Notes under the pieces: model-generated
Told to the model about the DNA's origin: nothing
The model's input: the letters and a program-made list of their open reading frames with translations, nothing else
Database searches by the model: none
Made by a program: the position numbers and the translations under genes
Assembly (NCBI GenBank): GCA_900548005.1
Contig: URIZ01000007.1
Location: forward strand, 8,243 to 72,242
Length of the DNA: 64,000 nt
Source of the DNA: an uncultured Eubacteriales bacterium
Lineage (GTDB): Bacteria > Bacillota > Clostridia > Christensenellales > CAG-917
Direction: 5' to 3'
Part shown: piece after piece, positions 25,935 through 34,421 of the stretch
How the letters are laid out: the number at the start of each line of letters is the position of its first letter
How positions within the stretch are numbered: position 1 is the stretch's first letter

Positions 25935-26138
25935 ATGATCACAAAAGATATGCTCATCATCGACGTATTGGCACAAGGCGATCCCGACAAACTCGCCAAC
26001 GTGTTGCAAGAGAGCGGAATGCATTGCTTGCACTGCATGCTCGCACACGGCGAAACTCTTGAAGAGGCAGCAAACGTGCACGGCATCGATGCAGATCAAC
26101 TCATTGAAAAACTCAACGCAGTCTGCGAAGAGAAATAA
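25935..26138 (+). CDS. DUF1858 domain protein
   Basis: 67 aa, SD ggaggt 7-8 bases before the ATG. It begins MITKDMLIIDVLAQGDPD and carries a CxxC-type pair (MHCLHCM) at about residues 34-37, the layout of the DUF1858 / hybrid-cluster-associated redox-disulfide family. These short proteins occur widely in anaerobic Firmicutes; the function is unknown, and a redox-active or metal-binding Cys pair is inferred. A strong terminator follows directly, so it is the last gene of its transcript. Confidence 0.8.
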   Translation: MITKDMLIIDVLAQGDPDKLANVLQESGMHCLHCMLAHGETLEEAANVHGIDADQLIEKLNAVCEEK

Positions 26139-26150
26139 CTTATCAAAAGC

Positions 26151-26180
26151 AAAAGGCTCGCCACGGCGAGCCTTTTCTTT
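26151..26180 (+). terminator. Rho-independent terminator after DUF1858 gene
   Basis: Stem aaaaggctcgc / gcgagccttttctttt around a CACG loop, ending in a T-rich run. The A-rich left arm means it may also work on the minus strand. Confidence 0.93.
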
Positions 26181-26290
26181 TGCAATCGAACACATGATTT
26201 TTAGTTTTTATTTTTTGAAATGACAGCTTGAACAACGTTGCTCTGGTGCGACACAAACGGCGTATTCGGATTTATTGTTGTGGCTTGGAT

Positions 26291-26806
26291 TTACATAATT
26301 CGGCACAGGGCGCAGGCAAGGAGTGCGCCGATAAGAGTGCAAAAAAGAGATACGGGGATTGCATAGCGCAGTTTTTTGACGTGGGTGCTTGCAAAATACA
26401 CGGCGGAGATGTAAAACACCGTTTCGCTGCCGCCGGCAATCACGCAGGCGCATCTTGTGATATAGGAGTCCGCGCCGTATGCTGATATGATGTTTTCAAC
26501 AAGAGCGGTCGTGCCGTTGCCCGAGAGCGGAACAAGCAAAATCAGCTCCGCAATCTCGCTTGGCACACCTATATATCCGAGCGGTTTTGCAAGGAAGGTT
26601 GCCGCCATTGCCGACAGTCCGCTTGCCTTGAAAAGCTCTATGCACACAAAGATCGACGCAATATAGGGGAAGATGCTTTTGACAAGCGACATAGATTCTT
26701 TTGCGCCGACAAGAAAGCAGTCGTAAGGGCGAGCCTTTTTGATTATGCACGCAACAAGCAGAATTATCACAAGCACGGGCAAAACGTAGACGCTTATTTG
26801 TTGCAT
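26291..26806 (-). CDS. spmB: Spore maturation protein B
   Basis: 171 aa, close to the usual SpmB length of about 178. It is an integral membrane protein of the nucleoside-recognition (Gate) family; the motif GNGTTALVENIISAYGADS is typical. In Bacillus subtilis SpmA and SpmB are needed for full dehydration of the spore core. The start overlaps the end of spmA by 13 bp, so the two are translationally coupled. Presence of the pair suggests a sporulating lineage, although non-sporulating Clostridia and some other bacteria also keep these genes. Confidence 0.9.
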   Translation of the reverse strand: MQQISVYVLPVLVIILLVACIIKKARPYDCFLVGAKESMSLVKSIFPYIASIFVCIELFKASGLSAMAATFLAKPLGYIGVPSEIAELILLVPLSGNGTTALVENIISAYGADSYITRCACVIAGGSETVFYISAVYFASTHVKKLRYAIPVSLFCTLIGALLACALCRIM

Positions 26807-27534
26807 TTTTGCCGTCCTTTTTTGGTTTTGTCAATGCTGTTTGCTTTTGATTTCGGCGCGGTTCGTTTTTGTTTCAATTTGCATAATACGGATTTTATAT
26901 TGCAAATATATGTAGATAAAATGCCTGTTATGTTGTTTAGTGTTTTGTTTGCGACACGACATTGCAAAACCGTGTTGTCGACTTTTTTGAGCGATAATGC
27001 CTTGCACATTATCACGCCGAGCAAGGTGGCGATGCCGCTCGATATAAGAGTGGGCATGATTATGTCCGCGGCGTTTTGAGAGTTGCTTGCGGCGCGCATT
27101 GCAATCACGGTGGCGGGGATGAGCTGTATGCTCGTTGCGTTGATTGTGAAAAGCAATGCCATATTGTGCGTTGCCTTGTCGCTGCCGTCTTGCATTTGTT
27201 CCATTGCCTTGATTGCCGCAGGGGTGGCAACTCCGCCCATGCCCAGCATATTTGCCGACACGTTGACGCATATCCAATCGTACGCTTCTTCTTTTTCGCC
27301 CTTGAAAAGTTTTCTTGCAACGGGTTTCAAGATCTTGGACAGCCGCTTGTCAATGCCCGTACGTTTGGTCATCTCCAAGACTGAGAGCCACACCGCGTAT
27401 ATTGCGAGCAGTTTTATAGACAGCGAGATTGCGCCGCTCACGCCTTCGATCATGGACGAAAACGCCGTCTCGGGCGAGCGAGCGCACATGATGACAAGAC
27501 TTATTAGACTTATTGCAAGAAACACCGCATTCAC
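26794..27534 (-). CDS. spmA: Spore maturation protein A
   Basis: 246 aa. Several hydrophobic helices, and the stretch MGGVATPAAIKAMEQMQ followed by LLFTINATSIQLIPAT, are characteristic of SpmA (nucleoside-recognition / Gate domain). It is about 50 aa longer than Bacillus SpmA because of a basic C-terminal tail rich in Lys and Arg (about residues 200-246), which runs into the start of spmB. It is the first gene of the spmAB operon and is divergent from metG. The SD (gtga) is weak. Confidence 0.9.
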   Translation of the reverse strand: MNAVFLAISLISLVIMCARSPETAFSSMIEGVSGAISLSIKLLAIYAVWLSVLEMTKRTGIDKRLSKILKPVARKLFKGEKEEAYDWICVNVSANMLGMGGVATPAAIKAMEQMQDGSDKATHNMALLFTINATSIQLIPATVIAMRAASNSQNAADIIMPTLISSGIATLLGVIMCKALSLKKVDNTVLQCRVANKTLNNITGILSTYICNIKSVLCKLKQKRTAPKSKANSIDKTKKGRQKCNK

Positions 27535-27578
27535 GTTGAAATTGTATTGTTAAGCGAGCAAAGATATGCCGCTAATCG

Positions 27579-27607
27579 TTTACTTTTATTCATAAAAGAT
27601 GTATAAT
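27579..27607 (+). promoter_or_regulatory. Promoter of metG
   Basis: TTTACT at 27579-27584, 17-bp spacer, TATAAT at 27602-27607. The leader to the ATG is only about 45 nt, too short for a T-box. Confidence 0.7.
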
Positions 27608-27659
27608 GTATAAAATATCGAAAAAGAAGGGTATCATTGGCCCTGATTTATGGTGAATC

Positions 27660-29669
27660 ATGCAAGACAAAAAGAAATTTTATATGACGACCGCAATTGC
27701 ATACGCGTCGGGCAAACCTCACATCGGCAACACGTATGAAATCGTGCTTTCAGACCTTATCGCAAGGGCAAAACGTATGGAAGGATACGACGTGTACTTT
27801 CAGACCGGCACGGACGAGCACGGCGAAAAGATTGAGCTAAAAGCTCAGGACGCAGGCGTCACGCCTCAACAATTCGTGGACGAAAAGGCACGCGAGATCA
27901 AGCGTATTTGGGATCTTATGGACACCACCTACGACAACTTTATCCGCACCACCGACAAACAGCACGAAGAGCAAGTGCAAAAAATCTTCAAAAAATTCTA
28001 TGAACAAGGCGACATCTACAAAGGCTCGTACAAGGGCTGGTATTGCACGCCTTGCGAGTCGTTCTGGACGGAGAGCCAGCTTGTTGACGGCAAATGCCCC
28101 GACTGCGGCAGAGAAGTCAAGCTCGCAGAAGAAGAAGCCTATTTCTTCAATATGCAAAAATACGCCGATAGACTGATGAAATATTATGAAGATCATCCCG
28201 ATTTCATAGTGCCGCAATCGCGCAAAAACGAGATGATCAACAACTTCTTGAAGCCCGGTCTTCAAGACCTTTGTGTGTCAAGAACGTCTTTCACGTGGGG
28301 TATTCCCGTGAACTTTGACAACCGCCACGTCGTGTACGTGTGGCTTGACGCGCTCACCAACTACATCACGGGCATCGGCTATGACGCAGAGGGCAACAGC
28401 AGTGATTTGTACAAGAAAGAATGGCCTGCCGACGTTCATATCATCGGCAAAGATATCGTGCGTTTCCACTCTATTTATTGGCCGATCTTCCTTATGGCGA
28501 TGGGCGAGCCGCTCCCCAAGCAAATCTACGGACACCCGTGGCTTTTGCAAAACGGCGGAAAGATGTCCAAGTCCAAGGGCAACGTCATCTATGCGGACGA
28601 CCTTGTGGATTTCTTCGGTGTGGACGCGGTCAGATACTATCTGCTCTCGCAAATGCCTTTTGACAACGACGGACTTATCGGCTGGGATATGGTGGTTGAC
28701 GTCATCAACTCCGAGCTTGTCAACGTCTACGGCAATCTCGTGCAACGCACGGTGGCGATGACCAACAAATATTTTGGCGGAGTCGTGTGCGACAAGGGCG
28801 TCAAAGAAGACGTGGACGAAGATTTGAAAGCGGTGGTGACTGCCGCTCGCGACAAAGTGTTCGGCGCAATCGACGCATATCGCACGGCGGACGCGCTTGA
28901 CGAGATTTTCTCGGTGCTCAGAAGAGCCAACAAGTATATCGACGAAACTATGCCGTGGGTGCTTGCAAAAGACGAAACCAAGCAAGACCGCCTTGCAACC
29001 GTGCTGTACAATCTCACCGAAGCCATTGTGATTTGCGCAAGTTTGCTCTCGCCGTTTATGCCGTCAACTTCTAAAAAAGTCGTTGAGCAATGCGGCGCAA
29101 GCATAAGAGAGTTTGACGATCTCGACAAATTCGGCTTGCTTGAAAGCGGCACAAAGGTGGATGAAAATCCGCAGCACTTGTTTAGTCGTATCGACGGCGA
29201 AAAAGTGAAGAAAGAGCTTTTGGCAAAAGGGCTTATCAAAGAAGAAGTCGAAGAAGAGCCAAAGCAAGACAAGAAGGTCAAAAAGCAAGAAAAATCCGCA
29301 GAAAACAAGGCGGAAAACGTTGTTCAAATCAGCGAAATCGGCATCGAAGACTTTGCAAAAGTCGCATTGCGCGTCGGCACTATCGTGGCGGCGGAAAAGG
29401 TGGAAAAAGCCGACAAACTGCTCAAATTCTCCGTGCAAATCGGCTCTGAAACTCGCACGATCGTCAGCGGCATCGCAAAGTTCTACACCCCCGAAGAAAT
29501 GGTGGGCAAAAACGTTGTTGTCGTGTTCAATCTCAAGCCGGCGAAGCTGCGCGGCATAGAGAGCCAAGGCATGTTGCTTTGCGCTTGCGAGCAGGACGAA
29601 AACGGACAAGAACGCATCGTGCTCGTAACTCCCGAAAAACCCGTGAAGAACGGATCGACGGTCAGATAA
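27660..29669 (+). CDS. metG: Methionyl-tRNA synthetase
   Basis: 669 aa, full length for the MetRS form with a C-terminal tRNA-binding domain. It charges tRNA-Met with methionine using ATP. HIGH-type motif PHIGNTY at residues 20-26, a zinc knuckle with CxxC and CPDC at about 127-147, and the class I signature KMSKS at about 301-305. Residues about 560-669 form a Trbp111/EMAP-like OB-fold domain, linked by a Lys/Glu-rich hinge (about 535-555). An SD-like ggtga lies before the ATG. It heads a likely operon with tatD and a radical SAM gene. The fMet and Met tRNAs it would charge lie at the far end of this window. Confidence 0.97.
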   Translation: MQDKKKFYMTTAIAYASGKPHIGNTYEIVLSDLIARAKRMEGYDVYFQTGTDEHGEKIELKAQDAGVTPQQFVDEKAREIKRIWDLMDTTYDNFIRTTDKQHEEQVQKIFKKFYEQGDIYKGSYKGWYCTPCESFWTESQLVDGKCPDCGREVKLAEEEAYFFNMQKYADRLMKYYEDHPDFIVPQSRKNEMINNFLKPGLQDLCVSRTSFTWGIPVNFDNRHVVYVWLDALTNYITGIGYDAEGNSSDLYKKEWPADVHIIGKDIVRFHSIYWPIFLMAMGEPLPKQIYGHPWLLQNGGKMSKSKGNVIYADDLVDFFGVDAVRYYLLSQMPFDNDGLIGWDMVVDVINSELVNVYGNLVQRTVAMTNKYFGGVVCDKGVKEDVDEDLKAVVTAARDKVFGAIDAYRTADALDEIFSVLRRANKYIDETMPWVLAKDETKQDRLATVLYNLTEAIVICASLLSPFMPSTSKKVVEQCGASIREFDDLDKFGLLESGTKVDENPQHLFSRIDGEKVKKELLAKGLIKEEVEEEPKQDKKVKKQEKSAENKAENVVQISEIGIEDFAKVALRVGTIVAAEKVEKADKLLKFSVQIGSETRTIVSGIAKFYTPEEMVGKNVVVVFNLKPAKLRGIESQGMLLCACEQDENGQERIVLVTPEKPVKNGSTVR

Positions 29670-29715
29670 CAACAAGCCGTCTTTGCAGGCGGCTTTGTTG
29701 ACAAAAGGCGAAATT

Positions 29716-30489
29716 ATGCTTATCGACACCCACTGCCATCTCAACGATGAATTGCTTGAAAAAAGAGAAGACGAGATCGTCGGCTCTTTTCTTGACGACG
29801 GGATAGAATGTGCCGTGTGCGTGGGCTATGATTTGCCGTCGAGCTTTCTTGCAAGAGATATTGCCGCAAGGCATGACAGAGTGTGGTTTGCAGCAGGCAT
29901 ACATCCGCACGATTCGGACACGGCAGACGATGAAAAATATGCTGCGATAAGAGAACTTGCAAGTGATAAAAAAGCGGTTGCGATAGGCGAAATCGGGCTT
30001 GACTATTACTATGACAACAGCATACGAGAGCTGCAAAAGAAAGTGTTTCAAGAGCAAATCGAGCTTGCAAACGAAGTGAATTTGCCCATAGTGTTGCACG
30101 TCAGGGACGCATACGAAGACGCAAGAAAAATCTTGTTCGATATGAAGTCCTACATCAATTGCGGATTGTTGTTGCACTGCTATTCCGGCTCGCCCGAGTA
30201 TGTCAAAATCTTTGACAAACTTGACGCGTACTACTCGTTCGGCGGTGCGATAACCTTCAAAAACGCAAAGCATAATATAGAGTCTTTGAAGAGTGTTCCG
30301 ATAGATCGCCTTGTGCTTGAAACGGACTGTCCGTATATGACTCCCGTGCCTTTTAGGGGCAAACCCAATGAGCCGAAATACGTCAATCTCGTTGCCGACA
30401 AGGCAAGCGAAGTGCTTGAAATCAGCAGGGAGCGGATTGACGAGATAACGACGCAAAATGCAAAACGGCTGTTTTATCGCATAAAATAG
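29716..30489 (+). CDS. tatD: TatD-family metal-dependent hydrolase
   Basis: 257 aa. The start at 29716 is chosen because an SD-like aaaggcg lies just upstream and the protein then begins MLIDTHCHLND, with the HxH metal ligands at the family's usual position. Other landmarks are GEIGLDYYYD, HCYSGSPEYV and the C-terminal LETDCPYMTP. TatD enzymes are TIM-barrel nucleases/phosphoesterases with 3'-5' DNase activity reported in E. coli. metG-tatD order is common in Firmicutes. Only 46 bp separates it from metG, with a weak stem (caagccg / cggctttg) in the gap. Confidence 0.93.
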   Translation: MLIDTHCHLNDELLEKREDEIVGSFLDDGIECAVCVGYDLPSSFLARDIAARHDRVWFAAGIHPHDSDTADDEKYAAIRELASDKKAVAIGEIGLDYYYDNSIRELQKKVFQEQIELANEVNLPIVLHVRDAYEDARKILFDMKSYINCGLLLHCYSGSPEYVKIFDKLDAYYSFGGAITFKNAKHNIESLKSVPIDRLVLETDCPYMTPVPFRGKPNEPKYVNLVADKASEVLEISRERIDEITTQNAKRLFYRIK

Positions 30490-30594
30490 TGCGGATAAAA
30501 CGCCGATTGTGCAAAGTGCGGCGAAAAACATAACATATTGAAAAATATAGAACAGCAATCACACGCCGCATTTTGAAAGCGGCAAGAGAGAAGT

Positions 30595-31212
30595 ATGACC
30601 AACAACTACGTATATGAATTTGGCGACAGCCTATATCTCAACATCACCAATCGTTGTCCCAACAACTGTGAGTTTTGCATCCGCAACATCAAGGACGGTG
30701 TGAGCGGAAGCGAGCTTTGGCTCCTCAAAGAGCCGACTTATCAGGAGCTTGTGGACGACCTTTCTTTGTATGATTTGAAAAAGTACAAAGAGATTGTGTT
30801 TTGCGGATTCGGCGAGCCGCTTTGCAATCTTTCGATGATCTCGCAAATCGCGCCCTATCTCAAGAAAAAGGGCTGCCACGTGCGCATCAACACCAACGGG
30901 CTTGGCAATCTCATCAACAACCGCGACGACGTTGCAAAACTCATCGCGCCTTACGTTGACAGCGTGTCCATCTCGCTCAATGCGTCCAACAGGGAAACCT
31001 ATCAGGAGATATGCCGCAGCAAGTATGGTGAGGCTGCATTTGACGCTATGCTCAAATTTGCAAAAGATTGCGTGGACGCAGGCATCGACACCACTATGTC
31101 AGTTGTGGATTTCATCGGCGAAGACGAGATCAAGGCGTGCGGCGAGCTTGCAAAACAGGCAGGCGCGCACTACAAGGTGCGAGAAACCATACGAGAAGAC
31201 ACCGAATATTGA
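30595..31212 (+). CDS. TatD-associated radical SAM protein
   Basis: 205 aa. The radical SAM cluster motif is CPNNCEFC (Cys21, Cys25, Cys28), followed by FCGFGEPLCN, which fits the conserved GGE-like position, and VSISLNASNRETY. It is short for a radical SAM enzyme and matches the small family found next to tatD in Firmicutes. The substrate is unknown. It starts 105 bp after tatD, and a terminator follows the stop codon. A 4Fe-4S cluster and reductive cleavage of SAM are expected from the family, not shown. Confidence 0.88.
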   Translation: MTNNYVYEFGDSLYLNITNRCPNNCEFCIRNIKDGVSGSELWLLKEPTYQELVDDLSLYDLKKYKEIVFCGFGEPLCNLSMISQIAPYLKKKGCHVRINTNGLGNLINNRDDVAKLIAPYVDSVSISLNASNRETYQEICRSKYGEAAFDAMLKFAKDCVDAGIDTTMSVVDFIGEDEIKACGELAKQAGAHYKVRETIREDTEY

Positions 31213-31229
31213 CAAAATGTTGACAAAAC

Positions 31230-31270
31230 GATAAAAACGAAAGGGGGATTCTTCCGTTTTTATCTTTTGT
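31230..31270 (+). terminator. Terminator after the radical SAM gene
   Basis: gataaaaacg (31230-31239) pairs with cgtttttatc (31255-31264), followed by ttttgtg. It separates the metG-tatD-radical SAM unit from rsmA. Confidence 0.8.
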
Positions 31271-31367
31271 GTTTCAGACTTTTCGTCTTTTGTATGACAC
31301 GAAGTTGTCGTGTGTAGTTAGAATGTGCGGGGTGGGCGGCAATATACCCGAAGTCGCAAGGAAAAAT

Positions 31368-32213
31368 ATGGAAAACAACAGCATAAAAGACATCATCCGC
31401 GGCACGAATTTCCGCTTCAACAAGGCTCTCGGGCAGAATTTTATCACCGACGGCAATCTTCTTGACGCAATCGTTCAAGACAGCGGCGTGACAAGCGACG
31501 ATATCGTGGTTGAAATAGGTACGGGCGCAGGTACGCTCACGCGCGCGCTTGCAAAAGTCGCAAAAAAGGTCTATTCCTTTGAAGTGGACGACAATTTGAA
31601 ACCCGTTCTCGAGCTTTCGCTCCAAGGCGTTGACAACGTGGAAGTGATTTTCCGTGACGTATTAAGAATGAAAGATGACGATTTGAAAGCGATCGTCGGG
31701 GACAAATTCAAGGTGGTTGCCAATCTTCCGTACTACATCACAACGCCGCTTGCCATGAGATTTATCGAGAGCAATCTCGGAGTCGAAAGCCTTACGATCA
31801 TGGTGCAAAAGGAAGTGGCGGACAGGTTTGTTGCAAAGCCGAACACGGCGGACTATGCGGCAATCACGCTTGCAATCGAGTCGGCAGGCAGCGCAAAGGT
31901 GACAAGAAACGTCAGCCGCAATATGTTTTTCCCTTCTCCCAACGTGGACAGCGCAGTGGTGCGGATAGATATAGACCGCCACAAGCTTGACGGCGAAAAT
32001 GCGGCACTTCTTCACAAGCTCATCCGCGGCTCGTTTGCGATGCGCAGAAAGACGCTTGCAAACAACTTGTCGGTTGCCTTTCAGATGAGCAAGCAAGACG
32101 CGACCGACCTTATCGTTGCGTGCGGATTCAATCCGCTTGTGCGCGGCGAGGCTCTGTCGCTTGCAGAGTATATAAACCTTGCGCGCGCGCTTGAAAAGAT
32201 GCAAAACGCATAA
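31368..32213 (+). CDS. rsmA: 16S rRNA dimethyladenosine transferase
   Basis: 281 aa. It dimethylates two adjacent adenosines in helix 45 of 16S rRNA. The frame is open further upstream, but the ATG at 31368 is preferred: it has an upstream aagg and gives the usual length and N-terminus. Visible motifs are FNKALGQNFITDGNLLDAIV, the SAM-binding VEIGTGAGTLT, and the catalytic NLPYYITTP. The tatD-rsmA neighbourhood is common in Firmicutes. Confidence 0.95.
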   Translation: MENNSIKDIIRGTNFRFNKALGQNFITDGNLLDAIVQDSGVTSDDIVVEIGTGAGTLTRALAKVAKKVYSFEVDDNLKPVLELSLQGVDNVEVIFRDVLRMKDDDLKAIVGDKFKVVANLPYYITTPLAMRFIESNLGVESLTIMVQKEVADRFVAKPNTADYAAITLAIESAGSAKVTRNVSRNMFFPSPNVDSAVVRIDIDRHKLDGENAALLHKLIRGSFAMRRKTLANNLSVAFQMSKQDATDLIVACGFNPLVRGEALSLAEYINLARALEKMQNA

Positions 32214-32390
32214 GGCAGGCAACACTCAAAGTTTTGATGAAAAGTTGCGGCGCAAACCGCAAAGTCGAAATGTCGCAAAATCGCAAAAACGGCGAAACCA
32301 TGAAATCGGAAAATAGCAAGGCTACGAAATCGGCAAAAATCGTAAGAACAGTATAAAAACAATCGGCAAAATATAAGATATAAGACGGCT

Positions 32391-33326
32391 ATGCAGCAAA
32401 AGAAATCACACAACTTAATGGGCACTTTCATTGTTTCTATGTGTGCGCTTGTTTGGGGATTCGCGTTTGTGTTTCAACAACAGGCGTCCACCGACGTGCC
32501 GTTTTTCACTTTCAACGGACTTCGTTTTTCGTTGGCGGTGTGCTTTATTGCCGTGATCATAGTCATCAATCATTTTATAGACAAGAAGCGTGGCAAAAAG
32601 TCAAAGCCGTTCAACAAAGAGACGTTCATCGGCGGATCGCTGTGCGGATTGTGCTTGTTTTTGGCAAACAACCTTCAACAAGTCGGCATCGAGCGCACCA
32701 CCGTGGGCAAGACGGGCTTTATCACTGCGCTGTACATCGTCATCGTCCCCCTTTTGGGACTGCTTGTAAGGCATAGAGTTTCGCCGTTTTGCAGAGTGGC
32801 AATCGCAGTCGGCGTGCTCGGATTCTACCTTATGTGCATGACGGGCGCGGACGTAACCTTCACGGATGCGGACGGTGTGCTGCTTCTTTGCGCCGTGATG
32901 TTCTCTTTGCAGATCATGTTCATCGACCAATACGTTGACATGACCGATCCCTTCAAACTCACGCTCGTGCAGTTTGTGGTTGCGTCCTTGTTGAGCTTGC
33001 CGGCAATGGCAGTGCAGGGCTTTCCGCCGGCATCCGCAATCGGCAACAACATAGTGGCAGTCTTGTATGTCGGCATCTTCTCGGCAGGCGTCGGATTCAC
33101 CTTGCAAACGCTCGGTCAAAAATACGCTCCGCCCGAGCTTTGCACGCTCATCATGTCGCTCGAATCCGTCATCGCTCTCGTGTCTGGTGTTGCGATACTT
33201 GACGAGACCTACACCGCAAAAGAGTTTGTCGGTTGCCTTCTCGTGTTGCTTGCGGTGTTCCTTGCCCAGCAACATATCCCTCAAACCATGCTCAAAACAA
33301 GCGACAGCAAGTTCTTTGTGGATTAG
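32391..33326 (+). CDS. DMT-superfamily transporter (two EamA domains)
   Basis: 311 aa with about ten hydrophobic helices in two related halves (EamA repeats). The first half starts ALVWGFAFVFQQQA; the second half ends with the typical ...APPELCTLIMSLESVIALVSGVAILDETY. This superfamily exports amino acids or other metabolites; the substrate cannot be read from the sequence. It stands alone between rsmA and a bidirectional terminator. SD signals before the ATG are weak. Confidence 0.88.
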   Translation: MQQKKSHNLMGTFIVSMCALVWGFAFVFQQQASTDVPFFTFNGLRFSLAVCFIAVIIVINHFIDKKRGKKSKPFNKETFIGGSLCGLCLFLANNLQQVGIERTTVGKTGFITALYIVIVPLLGLLVRHRVSPFCRVAIAVGVLGFYLMCMTGADVTFTDADGVLLLCAVMFSLQIMFIDQYVDMTDPFKLTLVQFVVASLLSLPAMAVQGFPPASAIGNNIVAVLYVGIFSAGVGFTLQTLGQKYAPPELCTLIMSLESVIALVSGVAILDETYTAKEFVGCLLVLLAVFLAQQHIPQTMLKTSDSKFFVD

Positions 33327-33370
33327 CAAACTCGGCAGCCACTCAAAACGCAATTTATTTGTAAAAAACA

Positions 33371-33400
33371 AAAAACACACTTTATCGGTGTGTTTTTCTC
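33371..33400. terminator. Bidirectional terminator
   Basis: Perfect stem aaaaacacac / gtgtgttttt with a 7-base loop. It lies between the convergent transporter (+) and trmO (-) genes. Confidence 0.9.
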
Positions 33401-33570
33401 ATGTTAAGCGTCGTTTTTGACGATTGTGCCGTTTGCAAACGGCGTGAATTTTGCTTTTGTGCCGTGTGATTGTTTTTGTGGTTTGCGGCTTTATAAGTCG
33501 GTTTTGAAAACCGTCAAACACACGCTTTTGCAAAGAAGAATTGAGTTGCCAAACGATTTTTATGCCTTGT

Positions 33571-34248
33571 TTATTTGACGATTTCAACGTCAATGACGGT
33601 TGCTTTGTTGCCGTCAACGACAAACTTCACGTTGTACTCATCGTATCGCATGCCGTACGTTCTGCCATCGTTTTGATATGCAGGTCGCGGATCTTGCGCG
33701 ATACATTCTTTGATTTTTTCACGCGCGTTTTCGTCTTTCACGGCGGAGAGTTTTGCATCGTCAACGTCAAGGCGGTGGGAGTCGCAGTCCGTTGAAAAGC
33801 CGAATTTCGCATCCGTTTTCACGTCCGTTGCAAGATAGGGTTTTATGTCGTATATTGGTGTGCCGTCAAGAAGATCCACGCCTTCTACGACAAGCACGTC
33901 GCCTTGCGATTTGGTGTGCTCTATGCCGACAAGCTTTACAAGGCTCAGCCCCAACGAGTTTGGGCGATATGGGGAGCGAGTGGCAAACACGCCCATTTTG
34001 GTGTTGCCGCCGAGGCGGGGCGGACGTACGGTTGCGCTCCACTCGTCCACGTGTGCTTTCGAGAAATCGAAAATCAGCCAAATATGCGAAAAATCGGCAA
34101 GACCGCGTATGGCTTCTTGCACGCGGTATTGCGGCTCGAATACGATTTTACCGGGCGCGCCCACTCGTCCGCTCTGACGTGGTATGCCAAATTTTTCCTT
34201 GAAAGGCGTGTGAATGTGCGCGATAGGTGTTATCACAAAGTTTTCCAT
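33571..34248 (-). CDS. trmO: tRNA (m6t6A37) methyltransferase
   Basis: 225 aa from the ATG at 34248, chosen because the protein then begins MENFVITPIAHIHTPFKEKF, the normal TrmO/TsaA N-terminus. The fingerprint FSHIWLIFDF, then RPPRLGGN, then FATRSPYRPNSLGLS is the YaeB/TsaA signature. The enzyme N6-methylates threonylcarbamoyl-adenosine 37 in tRNA-Thr, using SAM. A C-terminal extension (about 150-225) contains DPRPAYQND, as in longer family members. Confidence 0.92.
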   Translation of the reverse strand: MENFVITPIAHIHTPFKEKFGIPRQSGRVGAPGKIVFEPQYRVQEAIRGLADFSHIWLIFDFSKAHVDEWSATVRPPRLGGNTKMGVFATRSPYRPNSLGLSLVKLVGIEHTKSQGDVLVVEGVDLLDGTPIYDIKPYLATDVKTDAKFGFSTDCDSHRLDVDDAKLSAVKDENAREKIKECIAQDPRPAYQNDGRTYGMRYDEYNVKFVVDGNKATVIDVEIVK

Positions 34249-34328
34249 GCACACAGTATAGCACAAACTATCGCGATATGCCATCCGATTTGACAAATAC
34301 GTTGGCATACGTTTGTATAAAATCGCTA

Positions 34329-34414
34329 TTGAAACGGAGAAAGATATGTTGTATAATATGCATATAATCGCTTGCGTATCTCATAGATATATAAGCGTAA
34401 GTTGAAATAAGGAG
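34329..34414 (+). promoter_or_regulatory. Promoter and SD for first DUF2804 gene
   Basis: TTGAAA at 34329-34334, 17-bp spacer, TATAAT at 34352-34357; SD aaggag at 34409-34414. The leader is about 58 nt. Confidence 0.8.
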
Positions 34415-34421
34415 TGGGAAA

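Noticed and set aside
27585..27659. T-box leader before metG
   Set aside because: The leader is only about 45 nt and has no T-box sequence or terminator.
29669..29715. Terminator between metG and tatD
   Set aside because: The caagccg/cggctttg stem is weak, has a long loop and lacks a T-run. Read-through into tatD seems more likely.
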